Part shown: positions 1 through 8,215 of the stretch, one piece after another | Numbering within the stretch: position 1 is the first letter of the stretch | Layout: the number at the start of each line of letters is the position of its first letter | Source of the DNA: Chitinophagaceae bacterium | GTDB lineage: Bacteria > Bacteroidota > Bacteroidia > Chitinophagales > Chitinophagaceae | Length of the DNA: 64,000 bases | Direction: 5' to 3' | Assembly (NCBI GenBank): GCA_019638625.1 | Contig: JAHBTK010000002.1 | Location: 558,001 to 622,000 of the forward strand | Notes under the pieces: generated by a model | What the model was told of the DNA's origin: nothing | Database searches by the model: none | Seen by the model: only the letters and a program-made list of their open reading frames with translations | Program-made: the position numbers and the translations under genes

Positions 1-248
1 GGATCGCCACTCCCAGAAAGAGAACGCCCCGGCCGGTAAAAGCCGGCGCTGTGGGCATAGCGGGATCCCAAACGGGTATTTATCCGCTGGATTCACCGGG
101 AGGGTGGCATATTATAGGCCAGACACCGGTCTCTATGTTTAATGCACAAAAACATCCCCCGGTAACCCTCGAAGCCGGTTATAAAGTTCAGTTTTATCCA
201 ATCAGCAGTTATGAGTATAAGAATTATCAGGAAGGGAGTGCTGGATAG
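1..248 (+). CDS. pxpB: 5-oxoprolinase subunit PxpB (KipI-like), C-terminal fragment
   Basis: This is the 3' end of a gene whose start lies before the window; the frame is open from base 3 and ends at TAG. It should encode one subunit of the ATP-dependent 5-oxoprolinase PxpABC, which hydrolyses 5-oxo-L-proline (pyroglutamate) to glutamate in the cytoplasm. The visible part carries the typical end of the CT_C_D/KipI domain: AGAVGIAGSQTGIYP, then SPGGWHIIGQTP, then a short tail. Its last 38 bases overlap the start of pxpC, which points to translational coupling. Family assignment rests on these motifs and on the pxpC and pxpA genes that follow. Older annotations call this family allophanate hydrolase subunit 1. 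Confidence 0.9.
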   Translation, partial: IATPRKRTPRPVKAGAVGIAGSQTGIYPLDSPGGWHIIGQTPVSMFNAQKHPPVTLEAGYKVQFYPISSYEYKNYQEGSAG

Positions 249-1203
249 CATACAGGATACAGGACGTATCGGCTACCGTCATTGGGGTATCAACCCCGGT
301 GGTGCGATGGATACGGCATCATCCGCCATTGCCAACCTGCTCGTTGGGAACAAAAAAGAGGATGCGGTTATTGAAATTCATTTTCCGGCCCCGGTGATCA
401 CTATAGAACAAACCTGTATACTGGCTATCACAGGTGCAGACTTTTCGGCTACACTTAACGGTGAGCCTGCACCATTATACCAGCCGCTGTTGGTAGCTGC
501 CGATACGGAGCTTAGATTTAAGCAACGTGTAAAAGGCTCACGGGCGTATATTGCTTTCCGTGAGCAACTGGGAGTGCCGCTTTGGCTGAATAGCTATAGT
601 ACTAATTTCAAAGCAGGCGCAGGCGGATGGAATGGAAGAACATTGCAGGGAAAGGATGTCCTTCCCTTCCGGCATACGAACAATTATCGGGGCCTTACAA
701 ACAGGGTATGGCAGGCATTGCCCTGGCATGTTGTTCCTTTTCCGGAACCTGATATCATCAATATCCTGCCTGGCCCGGAATATGAATGGCTGAGTGATGC
801 AGCGCAACGACAACTGGAAGAAAAAGAATTTACCATCAGTACTACTGCAGACAGGATGGGGTATCATCTCAACGAGGGGTTGGAAGTAACCCCGTCACAA
901 CAATTGCTATCCTCCGGTACCGGTTTTGGCACCATCCAGCTACTGCCCGACGGCAAGCTGATCATACTGATGGCTGACCACCAGGTGAGCGGGGGTTATC
1001 CCCGTATAGCACAAATTGTGGGCGCCGCGTTGCCAGCGGTTGCGCAGCAATCTCCCGGCGAAAAAATCAGGTTTCGCATATGTACACAGGAGTATGCGGA
1101 AAAGCTATATTTGAGCCAATGGCAGCATATGGCTATTTTAGGAACTGGCTGTAATCTTAAACTAGCTTCGTGGCTGGAAAAAAATGAATACCTACCGGAT
1201 TGA
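211..1203 (+). CDS. pxpC: 5-oxoprolinase subunit PxpC (KipA / biotin-dependent carboxyltransferase-like)
   Basis: Encodes a 330-residue protein of the CT_A_B family, the usual length for PxpC/KipA. The start is supported by the conserved opening, a 'RKGVLDSIQDTGRIGYRHWG' stretch leading to PGGAMD at residues 29-34, as in E. coli YbgK and B. subtilis KipA. The centre holds the family landmarks RVLPGPE-like (here NILPGPEYEWL) and 'ADRMGYHL', and the C-terminal half has SSGTGFGTIQLLPDG and 'GGYPRIAQIV'. With PxpB it forms the module that works with PxpA to open the 5-oxoproline ring using ATP. It overlaps pxpB upstream and pxpA downstream (20 bases), so the three are translated from one message. 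Biotin itself is not attached by this protein; the domain only resembles carboxyltransferases. Confidence 0.93.
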   Translation: MSIRIIRKGVLDSIQDTGRIGYRHWGINPGGAMDTASSAIANLLVGNKKEDAVIEIHFPAPVITIEQTCILAITGADFSATLNGEPAPLYQPLLVAADTELRFKQRVKGSRAYIAFREQLGVPLWLNSYSTNFKAGAGGWNGRTLQGKDVLPFRHTNNYRGLTNRVWQALPWHVVPFPEPDIINILPGPEYEWLSDAAQRQLEEKEFTISTTADRMGYHLNEGLEVTPSQQLLSSGTGFGTIQLLPDGKLIILMADHQVSGGYPRIAQIVGAALPAVAQQSPGEKIRFRICTQEYAEKLYLSQWQHMAILGTGCNLKLASWLEKNEYLPD

Positions 1204-1939
1204 TATCAACTGCGACATGGGTGAGGAAATAGCAGGCGAAGCCGCTATCTTCCCCTATATCAGTTCCGCCAACATAAGCTGCGGACTGCATGCAGGTAAT
1301 GAAGCAGTTATAAGAACAACCATGCGGCTGGCACAACAGTTTGGCGTGCAGATCGGCGCACACCCTTCATTTGATGACCGGGAACATTTCGGGCGAAGCC
1401 CACACAAGCTTCCCCCGGCTGAGATATATGCCTTAATCATACGGCAACTGACACGGATGCAAAAGATCGCAGAGGAAGAAAAAGTCACGCTATGCCATGT
1501 AAAACCGCATGGCGCGTTATACAATATTTCTGCGAAAGATGCATCTGCCGCGGGCGCGATTGCGCAGGCAGTAAAAGATTTTGACGGCAGCCTGCTGCTG
1601 TACGGGCTTAGTGGCAGCCTTTCTTTAGCAGCAGCCAAAAGCAGAGGTCTTACAACTGTTTCAGAGGTATTCGCGGACAGGCGCTATCAACCTGACGGAA
1701 GCCTTATGCCAAGAACAATTCCGGGTGCGGTCCTGGAAAGCATAGAGGAAGTTACCAGCCAGGCATTGTCGCTGGCAAAAGAAGGCAGCGTACGGTCGAA
1801 CAATGGAAGTATTATAATGCTGAAAGCAGAAACCATTTGCATACACAGCGACACCGGCAATGCCCCGGAAATTGCAAGGGAGATCGCCGCTGCTTTCCGC
1901 GAAAATAAAATCACAGTAAAAGCCTATGCCCGCGAATAA
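1184..1939 (+). CDS. pxpA: 5-oxoprolinase subunit PxpA (LamB/YcsF family)
   Basis: A 251-residue LamB/YcsF protein, full length for the family. The opening DINCDMGE (residues 7-14) and CGLHAGN (33-39) are the signature metal- and substrate-site strands of this polysaccharide-deacetylase-like TIM barrel. GAHPSFDDREHFGR (58-71) and CHVKPHGALYN (104-114) are further family motifs, and the distal part contains EVFADRRY and a CIHSDTGNA-like segment. With PxpB and PxpC it makes the prokaryotic 5-oxoprolinase that removes the toxic damage product 5-oxoproline. The gene overlaps pxpC by 20 bases and the next transporter gene by 14, so all four belong to one operon. The gene order B-C-A-transporter differs from B. 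subtilis (ycsF-ycsG-ycsI-kipI-kipA), but the gene content is close. Confidence 0.94.
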   Translation: MNTYRIDINCDMGEEIAGEAAIFPYISSANISCGLHAGNEAVIRTTMRLAQQFGVQIGAHPSFDDREHFGRSPHKLPPAEIYALIIRQLTRMQKIAEEEKVTLCHVKPHGALYNISAKDASAAGAIAQAVKDFDGSLLLYGLSGSLSLAAAKSRGLTTVSEVFADRRYQPDGSLMPRTIPGAVLESIEEVTSQALSLAKEGSVRSNNGSIIMLKAETICIHSDTGNAPEIAREIAAAFRENKITVKAYARE

Positions 1940-3122
1940 CAAAGGAACAAAAAACGTATTGTTGGGCGCAGCATTCCTGATGGCCACTTCGGCCATTGGT
2001 CCCGGCTTCCTGAACAACACCAGCCTGTTTACGCAGCAATTGCTGACCAGCTTCGGGTTTGTAATCCTGGTTTCCATATTGCTGGATATCGGTGCGCAAT
2101 TGAATATCTGGCGCATACTCTGCGCCTCCGAAAAAAAGGCGCAGGATATGGCCAATATCCTGCAGCCCGGACTGGGATACATACTGGCTTCCCTCGTAGC
2201 TTTCGGTGGGCTGGCATTCAATATCGGCAATATGGCAGGCTGTGGTTTGGGGCTGGAAGTACTGACAGGAATGGACCCCCGCGTCGGCGCAGCCATCAGC
2301 GTGGTCATTTCACTGGTACTGTTTTGGGTAAAAGAAGCCGGGAGAGCAATAGATTGGTTTGTAAAGATCCTGGGCATTGCCATGATCGCGCTGACCGCAT
2401 ATGTAATGATCGCGTCCAGGCCTCCCTTTCTAAAAGCGATAGAACATAGTTTTTTCCCGCAGCAAATTGACGTGATGATGATCGTTGCACTGGTAGGCGG
2501 AACCGTGGGAGGGTATATAAGTTTTGCCGGGATACATCGCCTGATGGATAGTAATATCAAAGGAATATCCGCGATACCGCAGGTTAACCGCAGTGCGGTA
2601 ACGGGCATACTGATCACCTCGGTAATGCGTTACGTGCTTTTTCTGGCAGTACTTGGTGTGGTTTGGAGCGGCGCCCGGCTGGATGAGAATAACCCCGCGG
2701 CGTCCGCATTCAGCCAGGCGGCGGGAAACGGCGGGTATTACTTCTTCGGCATTGTATTGTGGAGTGCTGCCATTACTTCGGTAATAGGCGCTTCTTATAC
2801 TTCTGTTTCATTCTGGGAAAGCCTGCACCCCTATATTCAAAAACATCGGCGGGAATTTACCACTGCCTTTATCGTACTATCTGCCACCCTGTTTATATGG
2901 CTCAATAAACCACCTTCGCTTATCCTGGTGCTGGCGGGCGTCCTGAACGGATTGATCTTACCTTTTGGTCTGGCAATCATTTTGATAGCGGCTACGCGTA
3001 AAAAAATAATGGGGCAATATCGTCATCCGCTATGGTTACAGCTTACAGGCTATATTGTTGTCCTGTTGATGTTATGGATGAGTGGCATAGCAATTATCGA
3101 AGCCATTGATAAGTTGAGGTAG
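1926..3122 (+). CDS. NRAMP-like membrane transporter (YcsG type), candidate 5-oxoproline carrier
   Basis: A 398-residue polytopic membrane protein with about 11 hydrophobic segments, of the NRAMP-related family to which B. subtilis YcsG belongs. In true NRAMP metal carriers helix 1 carries DPGN and helix 6 carries MPH. Here the helix-1 position reads GPGFLNNT (residues 25-32), with no aspartate-asparagine pair, and no MPH is seen, so the manganese/iron ligands appear to be absent. DIGAQLNIWR (54-63) is typical of the YcsG branch. The start codon lies inside the last codons of pxpA (14-base overlap), so it is translated with the oxoprolinase subunits. The sequence shows the missing metal motifs and the operon. 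That it imports 5-oxoproline or a related acid is inference. Confidence 0.8.
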   Translation: MPANNKGTKNVLLGAAFLMATSAIGPGFLNNTSLFTQQLLTSFGFVILVSILLDIGAQLNIWRILCASEKKAQDMANILQPGLGYILASLVAFGGLAFNIGNMAGCGLGLEVLTGMDPRVGAAISVVISLVLFWVKEAGRAIDWFVKILGIAMIALTAYVMIASRPPFLKAIEHSFFPQQIDVMMIVALVGGTVGGYISFAGIHRLMDSNIKGISAIPQVNRSAVTGILITSVMRYVLFLAVLGVVWSGARLDENNPAASAFSQAAGNGGYYFFGIVLWSAAITSVIGASYTSVSFWESLHPYIQKHRREFTTAFIVLSATLFIWLNKPPSLILVLAGVLNGLILPFGLAIILIAATRKKIMGQYRHPLWLQLTGYIVVLLMLWMSGIAIIEAIDKLR

Positions 3123-3136
3123 TCACTCCCGTTAAC

Positions 3137-3170
3137 AAAAAAAGAGACCGTTGCCAGTCTCCTTTTTATT
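3137..3170. terminator. Bidirectional rho-independent terminator
   Basis: A GAGAC/GTCTC stem with an 8-nt loop is flanked by an A-tract on the left and a T-tract on the right, so it can stop transcription in both directions. It lies 14 bases after the transporter stop and 20 bases from the stop of the opposing dehydratase gene, exactly between two convergent genes. Confidence 0.75.
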
Positions 3171-3189
3171 TTCTATTTACTGTCTGCTC

Positions 3190-5229
3190 TTATTTTGCCG
3201 ATATCGTCTTGGCGTCTTCAATATTTGAATATGCCGGAATAAACAATACCTTTTTCCTGTCTTTGGTTTCATCCAGTTTGGCAAACTCGGAGTTGTTGCT
3301 GATGAATTCCGGAACCATCTGTTTCATTTTCGCCACTAGTTTGTAGTTATCACCCTGTTTGCACAAATTGGTCAGTGTTTCAATATCGTCCAGCACTTCC
3401 TTGTACTTACCGGCTACCACCTTAGCTATTTTGATCTTTTCGTGGTAGGTCGGGATGGTCGTTTCTTTTTCATTCAACAATTCTTCGTACAATTTCTCAC
3501 CCGGGCGCAGTCCGGTATAAACGATATTTATATCCTTATTCGGAATCAATCCGGCCAATTTGATCATGTTCACCGCGAGATCAGCAATTTTAACCGGCTC
3601 ACCCATATCAAACACATATATTTCACCGCCATTACCCATGATCGCCGCTTCCAGCACCAACTGCACGGCTTCGGGTATGGTCATAAAATAGCGGGTAATT
3701 TCCGGGTGGGTTACCGTGATAGGGCCACCCTGCTGTATTTGCTGACGAAACCTGGGAATTACCGAACCGTTGGATCCCAATACGTTTCCAAAACGGGTGG
3801 TAATAAATTTGGTTTTGATATTGTTGGCTACTGAAATTGTTTCATCATCATCGTCCTGGATCAACCTGGATAAAAACTCAGAAGCCGGTTGGCTGGCAGT
3901 AGAGTTATTAAGTGACTGTACATATTTTTCAGCCAGTCTTTTGGAAGCGCCCATGATATTGGTGGGATTTACCGCCTTATCGGTTGAGATCATCACGAAC
4001 TTGTCCACCCCAAAGCAAACAGCCAGGTCGGCAATGTTGCGGGTACCCATTACGTTGGTTAAAATAGCTTCCTCCGGGTGTTTTTCCATCATCGGCACAT
4101 GTTTATAGGCCGCGGCATGGAAAACAATATTCGGACGGTATTCCTTGAACGGGATCAGCATTCTTCTCAGGTTGCGGATGCTCGCGATAAATACTTTTAC
4201 CTTGGTGGAAGGATATTTCTCCTCCATTTCCAGTTGTATTTCATGCAGCGGAGATTCAGCCTGGTCGCACAAAATCACCATCTCGGGATTGTAGCTCATT
4301 ACCTGGCGTACGATTTCCGCACCGATGGAGCCGGCAGCACCGGTTACCATCACACGTTTTCCCCTGATCTCTCTGGAAACCAGTGTATTGTTAATCTGGA
4401 TGGGCTTACGGGGCAACAGGTCTTCAATTTTCAGATCCTGTATCTGCACCAGGCTCAGTTTGCCGCTCACCCATTGTTCAGACGGCGGAACCGTTTGTAT
4501 CTTGATGCCGAGGTTAAAGCACAGGTCAATCAAATCCCTGAATTCACCCCTGGCAGAATTTTCGCTGGAGAGAATCAGTTTATCTATTTTGAGTTTTTTG
4601 TGCAGTTCGGCTATTTCGCGTACATGGTACACCTTTTTCTGCTCAATAGTGCTATTGATCTTTTTCCCGCCCAGTTGCACAAACCCACTGACGATAACTT
4701 TTCCATTACCGGCAGCCTCAATTGCCTGTTTTACCAGCAAGGCCTGCTTATCCGACCCATACACCAATACACGTTTTACATCATGCATGGCATACCCCTT
4801 CATCAGTATGTAAATTTCTTTAATAAGTGTACGGAACATTATTAAAGAAGAAGAAGCTATAAAAAAGTTCAGCACCAGCAAAGTCGCCATATCCAACGCC
4901 GGCACATTATACATTCTTCTTGCGATCAATTCGGCAGCTACAGGATATAACAGGCTGGCTACCAGGATTGCGGAAAATATCCTGAACATGTCCTTGGTAT
5001 TAGAATACCGGATAAGACCAGAATAAATACGCATTGCATAAAACACGGTAAGCGCTATAGCCGAAAACAATCCGGCATATATAAAGAAATGTCCTCTTAC
5101 CAGATGTTGAAAGCTGAATTCTTTCAGGATAAAATACGATAAGGTAAAAGACGCTGTGGCAATTACGGTGTCGATCATCAGGATGATCCAACGTGGTACT
5201 ATCAGAGGAGCGCCATAAAAAATTTTCAT
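3190..5229 (-). CDS. Membrane-bound nucleotide-sugar 4,6-dehydratase (CapD/WbpM/PglF family)
   Basis: A 679-residue protein with the full architecture of the large membrane-bound UDP-sugar dehydratases. It has four to five hydrophobic segments within residues 10-140, a first Rossmann-like domain (RVLVYGSD at 153-160), and a second SDR domain with the nucleotide-binding TGAAGSIG at 296-303. HAAAYKHVPMMEKHP follows near 371-385. The active site has the variant SMK arrangement of this family: ISTDKAVNPTNIMGASKR at 414-431, with Met426 where most SDRs have Tyr, and Lys430. Such enzymes convert UDP-GlcNAc to a 4-keto-6-deoxy sugar, the first step towards rare amino sugars of capsules, O-antigens or protein glycans. 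It stands alone here, without glycosyltransferases. A shared terminator separates it from the convergent transporter. Confidence 0.92.
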   Translation of the reverse strand: MKIFYGAPLIVPRWIILMIDTVIATASFTLSYFILKEFSFQHLVRGHFFIYAGLFSAIALTVFYAMRIYSGLIRYSNTKDMFRIFSAILVASLLYPVAAELIARRMYNVPALDMATLLVLNFFIASSSLIMFRTLIKEIYILMKGYAMHDVKRVLVYGSDKQALLVKQAIEAAGNGKVIVSGFVQLGGKKINSTIEQKKVYHVREIAELHKKLKIDKLILSSENSARGEFRDLIDLCFNLGIKIQTVPPSEQWVSGKLSLVQIQDLKIEDLLPRKPIQINNTLVSREIRGKRVMVTGAAGSIGAEIVRQVMSYNPEMVILCDQAESPLHEIQLEMEEKYPSTKVKVFIASIRNLRRMLIPFKEYRPNIVFHAAAYKHVPMMEKHPEEAILTNVMGTRNIADLAVCFGVDKFVMISTDKAVNPTNIMGASKRLAEKYVQSLNNSTASQPASEFLSRLIQDDDDETISVANNIKTKFITTRFGNVLGSNGSVIPRFRQQIQQGGPITVTHPEITRYFMTIPEAVQLVLEAAIMGNGGEIYVFDMGEPVKIADLAVNMIKLAGLIPNKDINIVYTGLRPGEKLYEELLNEKETTIPTYHEKIKIAKVVAGKYKEVLDDIETLTNLCKQGDNYKLVAKMKQMVPEFISNNSEFAKLDETKDRKKVLFIPAYSNIEDAKTISAK

Positions 5230-5615
5230 ACTACAGTACTGATGTTTTTAGTAATAAGATTTAACTCAATAATCTATGGTTAAACAATTAGGGGATAGGA
5301 TTCTAAGAAAGAGGACAGGATTGAAATTCAGGGCCAGGCTTGTTGAACAAGCCCAACATTGATCTACGAAATCTTAAACAGATACTGGAACCGTTTGTTC
5401 TACAAACAGCACTTTCTTGAGGATAGGAATTGGGGATTTAGAAGACACAAAGTAATTCAGTGCAAAGATTGTAAAAAAAACCAAATTTCAATACATTTTC
5501 CGTTATTTAAACGTCAAATAATCAAACATTTTATCAAAGGTTAGTTCGCTAACAAACAATACACTAACTACAAGCATCCTATATATGTGTAATAACTTAA
5601 TAATGTGCAATTTCC
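5230..5615. other. Intergenic region without a recognisable gene
   Basis: This AT-rich stretch separates the dehydratase start from the end of the rhodanese gene; both are on the minus strand. The only clear structure is a small GTTAG-TTCG-CTAAC hairpin at 5540-5553. A 61-codon open frame on the plus strand (5359-5544) has no protein-like features and is not called. The promoter of the dehydratase should lie here, but I could not find a convincing -33/-7 pair. Confidence 0.5.
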
Positions 5616-5918
5616 TTAGTACTTTTCCCGCCATGCCAACATGCCGCCGGCAAGGTTTTTCACGTTCAAAAAACCCGCGCTCTCTAATACCAGGCAGGCC
5701 TGGCCGCTACGATTGCCGCTTCTGCAATACACCACAATTTCCTGGTCCTTCAGCGCCTCAATCTGTTCGGTTTGAAGCGCCCTTATGTCGCCTACCGGTA
5801 TCAGCACACCTCCTATATTGAACTCGGCATTTTCGTGCGGTTCCCTTACATCCAAAAGGTTGATTTTTTCTCCTCTATCTATTCTTTCTTTTAGCTCGTC
5901 AACAGTAATTACCTGCAT
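5616..5918 (-). CDS. Single-domain rhodanese-like sulfurtransferase
   Basis: A 100-residue stand-alone rhodanese domain. The strand LLDVREPHE (residues 21-29) is the usual substrate-side motif, and the active-site loop YCRSGNRSG places the catalytic cysteine at residue 65. The six-residue loop CRSGNR matches small-molecule sulfurtransferases such as GlpE/PspE rather than Cdc25-type phosphatases. No signal peptide is visible, so it is probably cytoplasmic. It is the last gene of a minus-strand run after ddl and the PASTA protein, with a gap of 27 bases, so co-transcription is likely. What sulfur acceptor it uses cannot be read from the sequence. Confidence 0.9.
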   Translation of the reverse strand: MQVITVDELKERIDRGEKINLLDVREPHENAEFNIGGVLIPVGDIRALQTEQIEALKDQEIVVYCRSGNRSGQACLVLESAGFLNVKNLAGGMLAWREKY

Positions 5919-5945
5919 TTTCCCAAATTGTTAGATTTATTCAAA

Positions 5946-6767
5946 TTAATATTCGTTAGAACCTGCTCCCTGGTTGGTGGGATCAGCATTTTTTTCCGGT
6001 CTTTTCGGTGTAATCCTCAAATCTATCATCTGCCCGCGCCTCAGCCGGTTGATCACCCCGTCCGGGCTGAACCTGTCCGGCTGCTGCCAGAACACAAATG
6101 CCGCGGACGTATCGATAGGCGTTACGTCCGGTACCACGCTGCCTACAATAAATCCATTACCCTCTATTAATGTTACTGCCTCTTCGAAATTCATACCAAA
6201 TAAATCCGGAACCGGTATTTCTTCCGCCCCAACCCCTTCGCCCAACACCAGCGAAACAGTCGTTCCCATTGTAATCTTTGTGCCCGGCTTAATATTATCC
6301 TTTTGTACGATTTGCTCTAAAACCGCATTTTTCGCTATATCCGGCTTGTAACTGATGTTTCCTAATTTAAGCCCCCGCGACTTCAACTCCATTTCAGCAT
6401 TTCTGAAACTCATCCCTACAAGGTTCGGCATCTCTACGTCCGGGGGCACTGCCCTGTTTACCGTCAGGTACACTATACGGTTTACCTTAACCGACGCGTC
6501 CGGGTCTGGGAACTGCTTCACCACAGTCAACGGCGGCAATGTGTCGTAATACACCGAATCCTGCACCAATACCTCAAACCCCATGTCCTCAAGCAGCCGG
6601 GTAGCTTCCACCACATTCCTGTTATTTACATCCGGCACCTTCAGGTAAGATCCGTGATGGGTAAAAAACCGGAGTGACTGAAAGAACAAGACTATTATCA
6701 AAAAGAAGATAATAACCAGTATTAAAAGATTGAGCCAAAAAGGTTTTTTACTTAGTACTTTAAGCAT
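5946..6767 (-). CDS. PASTA-domain membrane protein
   Basis: A 273-residue protein with one N-terminal transmembrane helix (residues 11-30) and three PASTA repeats outside the membrane, beginning near YLKVPDVNNRN (41), VEMPNLVGMSF and IPVPDLFGMNF. There is no kinase or transpeptidase domain, so this is a free-standing PASTA protein, as is common in Bacteroidota. In PrkC/StkP kinases and some penicillin-binding proteins, PASTA repeats contact peptidoglycan or other cell-wall partners. Here that suggests a periplasmic wall-sensing or scaffolding role. It sits 63 bases downstream of ddl, which makes the D-Ala-D-Ala end of the muropeptide, and this supports a wall-related function. The tail after the third repeat is short and polar. 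Confidence 0.88.
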   Translation of the reverse strand: MLKVLSKKPFWLNLLILVIIFFLIIVLFFQSLRFFTHHGSYLKVPDVNNRNVVEATRLLEDMGFEVLVQDSVYYDTLPPLTVVKQFPDPDASVKVNRIVYLTVNRAVPPDVEMPNLVGMSFRNAEMELKSRGLKLGNISYKPDIAKNAVLEQIVQKDNIKPGTKITMGTTVSLVLGEGVGAEEIPVPDLFGMNFEEAVTLIEGNGFIVGSVVPDVTPIDTSAAFVFWQQPDRFSPDGVINRLRRGQMIDLRITPKRPEKNADPTNQGAGSNEY

Positions 6768-6830
6768 TGTATATGCAATATATTAAGGTCTGAAGCGGAT
6801 GTGTACACCGAATATATAAATAAAACTAAT

Positions 6831-7823
6831 TTATGCCTTTTTCAGCAGCGCTTCTTCAATTAACGCTGAATAAAATTCTGTTAATGTCCAGCCCATCGCC
6901 CGTACCTGCTGCGGTACCAGGCTGGCCTCACTTTGCCCGGGAACAGTATTGATCTCCAGCAAATAGGGTACCCCTTCGGCTTCCTTATATATAAAGTCCA
7001 TCCGCACAATGCCGCTGCAGTTAAATACGCGATACACATTGATGGCATTACCGCTTATTTTATCCGCCAGGTCCCCCGGTATGACCGCCGGGGTTATTTC
7101 CTCTGCCATACCCTTAGTATACTTGGCTTCGTAATCAAAAAACTCCTTTTTGGAAATCACCTCCGTAATAGGAAGGGTAATTATTTTACCTCCTTTTTTA
7201 AAAACCCCGATGGTAAACTCCCTCCCTTCTATGAACTCTTCTATCAATACCTGGTCGTCCTCTTTAAATGCTTTCTCGATAGCAAAACCCAGCTCTTCAG
7301 ACGCGCTGTTTACCCGGGACATTCCTATACTGGAACCGCCGTTGTTAGGCTTGACAAAAACAGGAAACTTTAACCCCGCTATCAGCTTATCGGCGTTTTC
7401 AAATTGTCCCCTGATGAGCAGCACAGAGCGGGCTACTGCAATGCCCCTGAAAGCAGCAATGGAAACGGTGTAGCTTTTGTTGAATGTAAGCGCTGAAGTA
7501 GCGGCATCACAGGAAGTATAGGGCAAATCCAGCATATCAAAATATCCCTGAAGCTTTCCGTCTTCACCGGGTGTTCCGTGGATGCCTATCAGCACTGCAT
7601 CAAAATGAATTGTTTTTCCACCTGATTTGATGGTAAACTCATTTTTATCCACCACCTGCTTCTCTCCATCGGCCGTGTAGAACCAACCCTCCCTGGTAAT
7701 ATCTATGGTATATATATTATATTTTTTCCTGTCGAGGTTTTTTTCAATTGTCAGGGCGCTTTGATAGGATACAACTGCCTCTCCTGAATATCCCCCTGTA
7801 ACAAAAGCTATGTTCGGTTTCAT
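6831..7823 (-). CDS. ddl: D-alanine--D-alanine ligase
   Basis: A 330-residue ATP-grasp ligase that joins two D-alanines for the peptidoglycan pentapeptide. The N-terminal motif GGYSGEAVVS corresponds to the GGxSxEHxVS box, with the usual EH replaced by EA. The ATP-grasp core shows FVKPNNGGSSIGMSRV, then EEFIEGREFTIGV, and a C-terminal metal-binding segment LLEINTVPGQSEASLVPQQ where the family has N.xPG.T..S. The length is normal. It heads a minus-strand run with the PASTA protein and rhodanese. A perfect -7 box (TACGTTTG) lies upstream. The EH-to-EA change is seen in the sequence; its effect is unknown. Confidence 0.93.
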   Translation of the reverse strand: MKPNIAFVTGGYSGEAVVSYQSALTIEKNLDRKKYNIYTIDITREGWFYTADGEKQVVDKNEFTIKSGGKTIHFDAVLIGIHGTPGEDGKLQGYFDMLDLPYTSCDAATSALTFNKSYTVSIAAFRGIAVARSVLLIRGQFENADKLIAGLKFPVFVKPNNGGSSIGMSRVNSASEELGFAIEKAFKEDDQVLIEEFIEGREFTIGVFKKGGKIITLPITEVISKKEFFDYEAKYTKGMAEEITPAVIPGDLADKISGNAINVYRVFNCSGIVRMDFIYKEAEGVPYLLEINTVPGQSEASLVPQQVRAMGWTLTEFYSALIEEALLKKA

Positions 7824-7906
7824 ACAACTACTGCCGGTTTGTCTGCAAAGAAACGATTTTTGATATTATTTCTTAATAAACAGAATATTAGTTATTCTAT
7901 TATTAA

Positions 7907-7914
7907 CAAACGTA
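7907..7914 (-). promoter_or_regulatory. Candidate -7 promoter element of ddl
   Basis: On the minus strand this reads TACGTTTG, a full match to the Bacteroidota -7 consensus TAnnTTTG. It lies about 84 bases before the ddl start. No good -33 TTG is found at the expected distance, so the call is tentative. Confidence 0.4.
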
Positions 7915-8050
7915 TCCTTTTTTGAAAAATTTGAAAATGCCCCCTAACCGGCTTTATGGATTTTCCCGTTTATAGCCTTTTCCCGGCGCCGGCAATAAAA
8001 CTGGAATAAAAAACAGGTGTTGAGAAAAAAACGCTACATTTGGCGTCAAC

Positions 8051-8081
8051 AAAAAAGGTCTTCTGTAGACACAGATGACCT
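8051..8081 (-). terminator. Rho-independent terminator of the candidate small RNA
   Basis: On the minus strand the stem AGGTC-A-TCTGT pairs with ACAGA-A-GACCT around a GTCT loop (ten pairs, one A-A mismatch) and runs straight into TTTTTTG. No protein-coding minus-strand gene ends just upstream of it, which is the main reason to suspect an RNA gene. Confidence 0.7.
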
Positions 8082-8209
8082 CTAACGATTGCTTGCCATA
8101 TGAAAATTCGTAAATACTAATCCCCGGTCGCAGGTTTTCCTGCTTTATTTGATGCCCTCTAACACTTGCCCGTTCTCCTTGCGATTGCTTGCACCTTATT
8201 TCTCATTTG
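8051..8209 (-). ncRNA. Candidate small non-coding RNA between ddl and the helical-repeat gene
   Basis: No long protein frame is seen here, yet the minus strand carries a complete transcription unit. A TTTG-N18-TACTTTTA promoter lies at 8216-8244, and a strong terminator hairpin followed by a T-tract lies at 8051-8081. The predicted RNA is about 155-160 nt. Inside are a GCAGG-AAAA-CCUGC hairpin and two related segments in direct orientation: GGGCAAGUG-UUAGAGGGCAUC and GGCAAGCAAUCG-UUAGAGGUCAUC (internal duplication). GCAAGCAAUCG also occurs twice. I do not recognise the family. A 6S-type RNA (6S-Flavo of Bacteroidota) or a lineage-specific regulatory RNA are possibilities. The promoter, terminator and repeats are seen; expression is inferred. 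Confidence 0.45.
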
Positions 8210-8215
8210 CTGATG

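Noticed and set aside
1661..2617. A 318-codon minus-strand frame across pxpA and the transporter
   Set aside because: Antisense to two well-supported genes; no recognisable domain.
4078..4845. A 255-codon plus-strand frame inside the dehydratase
   Set aside because: Antisense to the Rossmann domains with intact motifs; no coding evidence of its own.
8035..8042. TACATTTG as a plus-strand promoter
   Set aside because: A full -7 match, but no -33 TTG at usable spacing and almost 300 bases from the next plus-strand start; it sits next to the small-RNA terminator and is probably chance.
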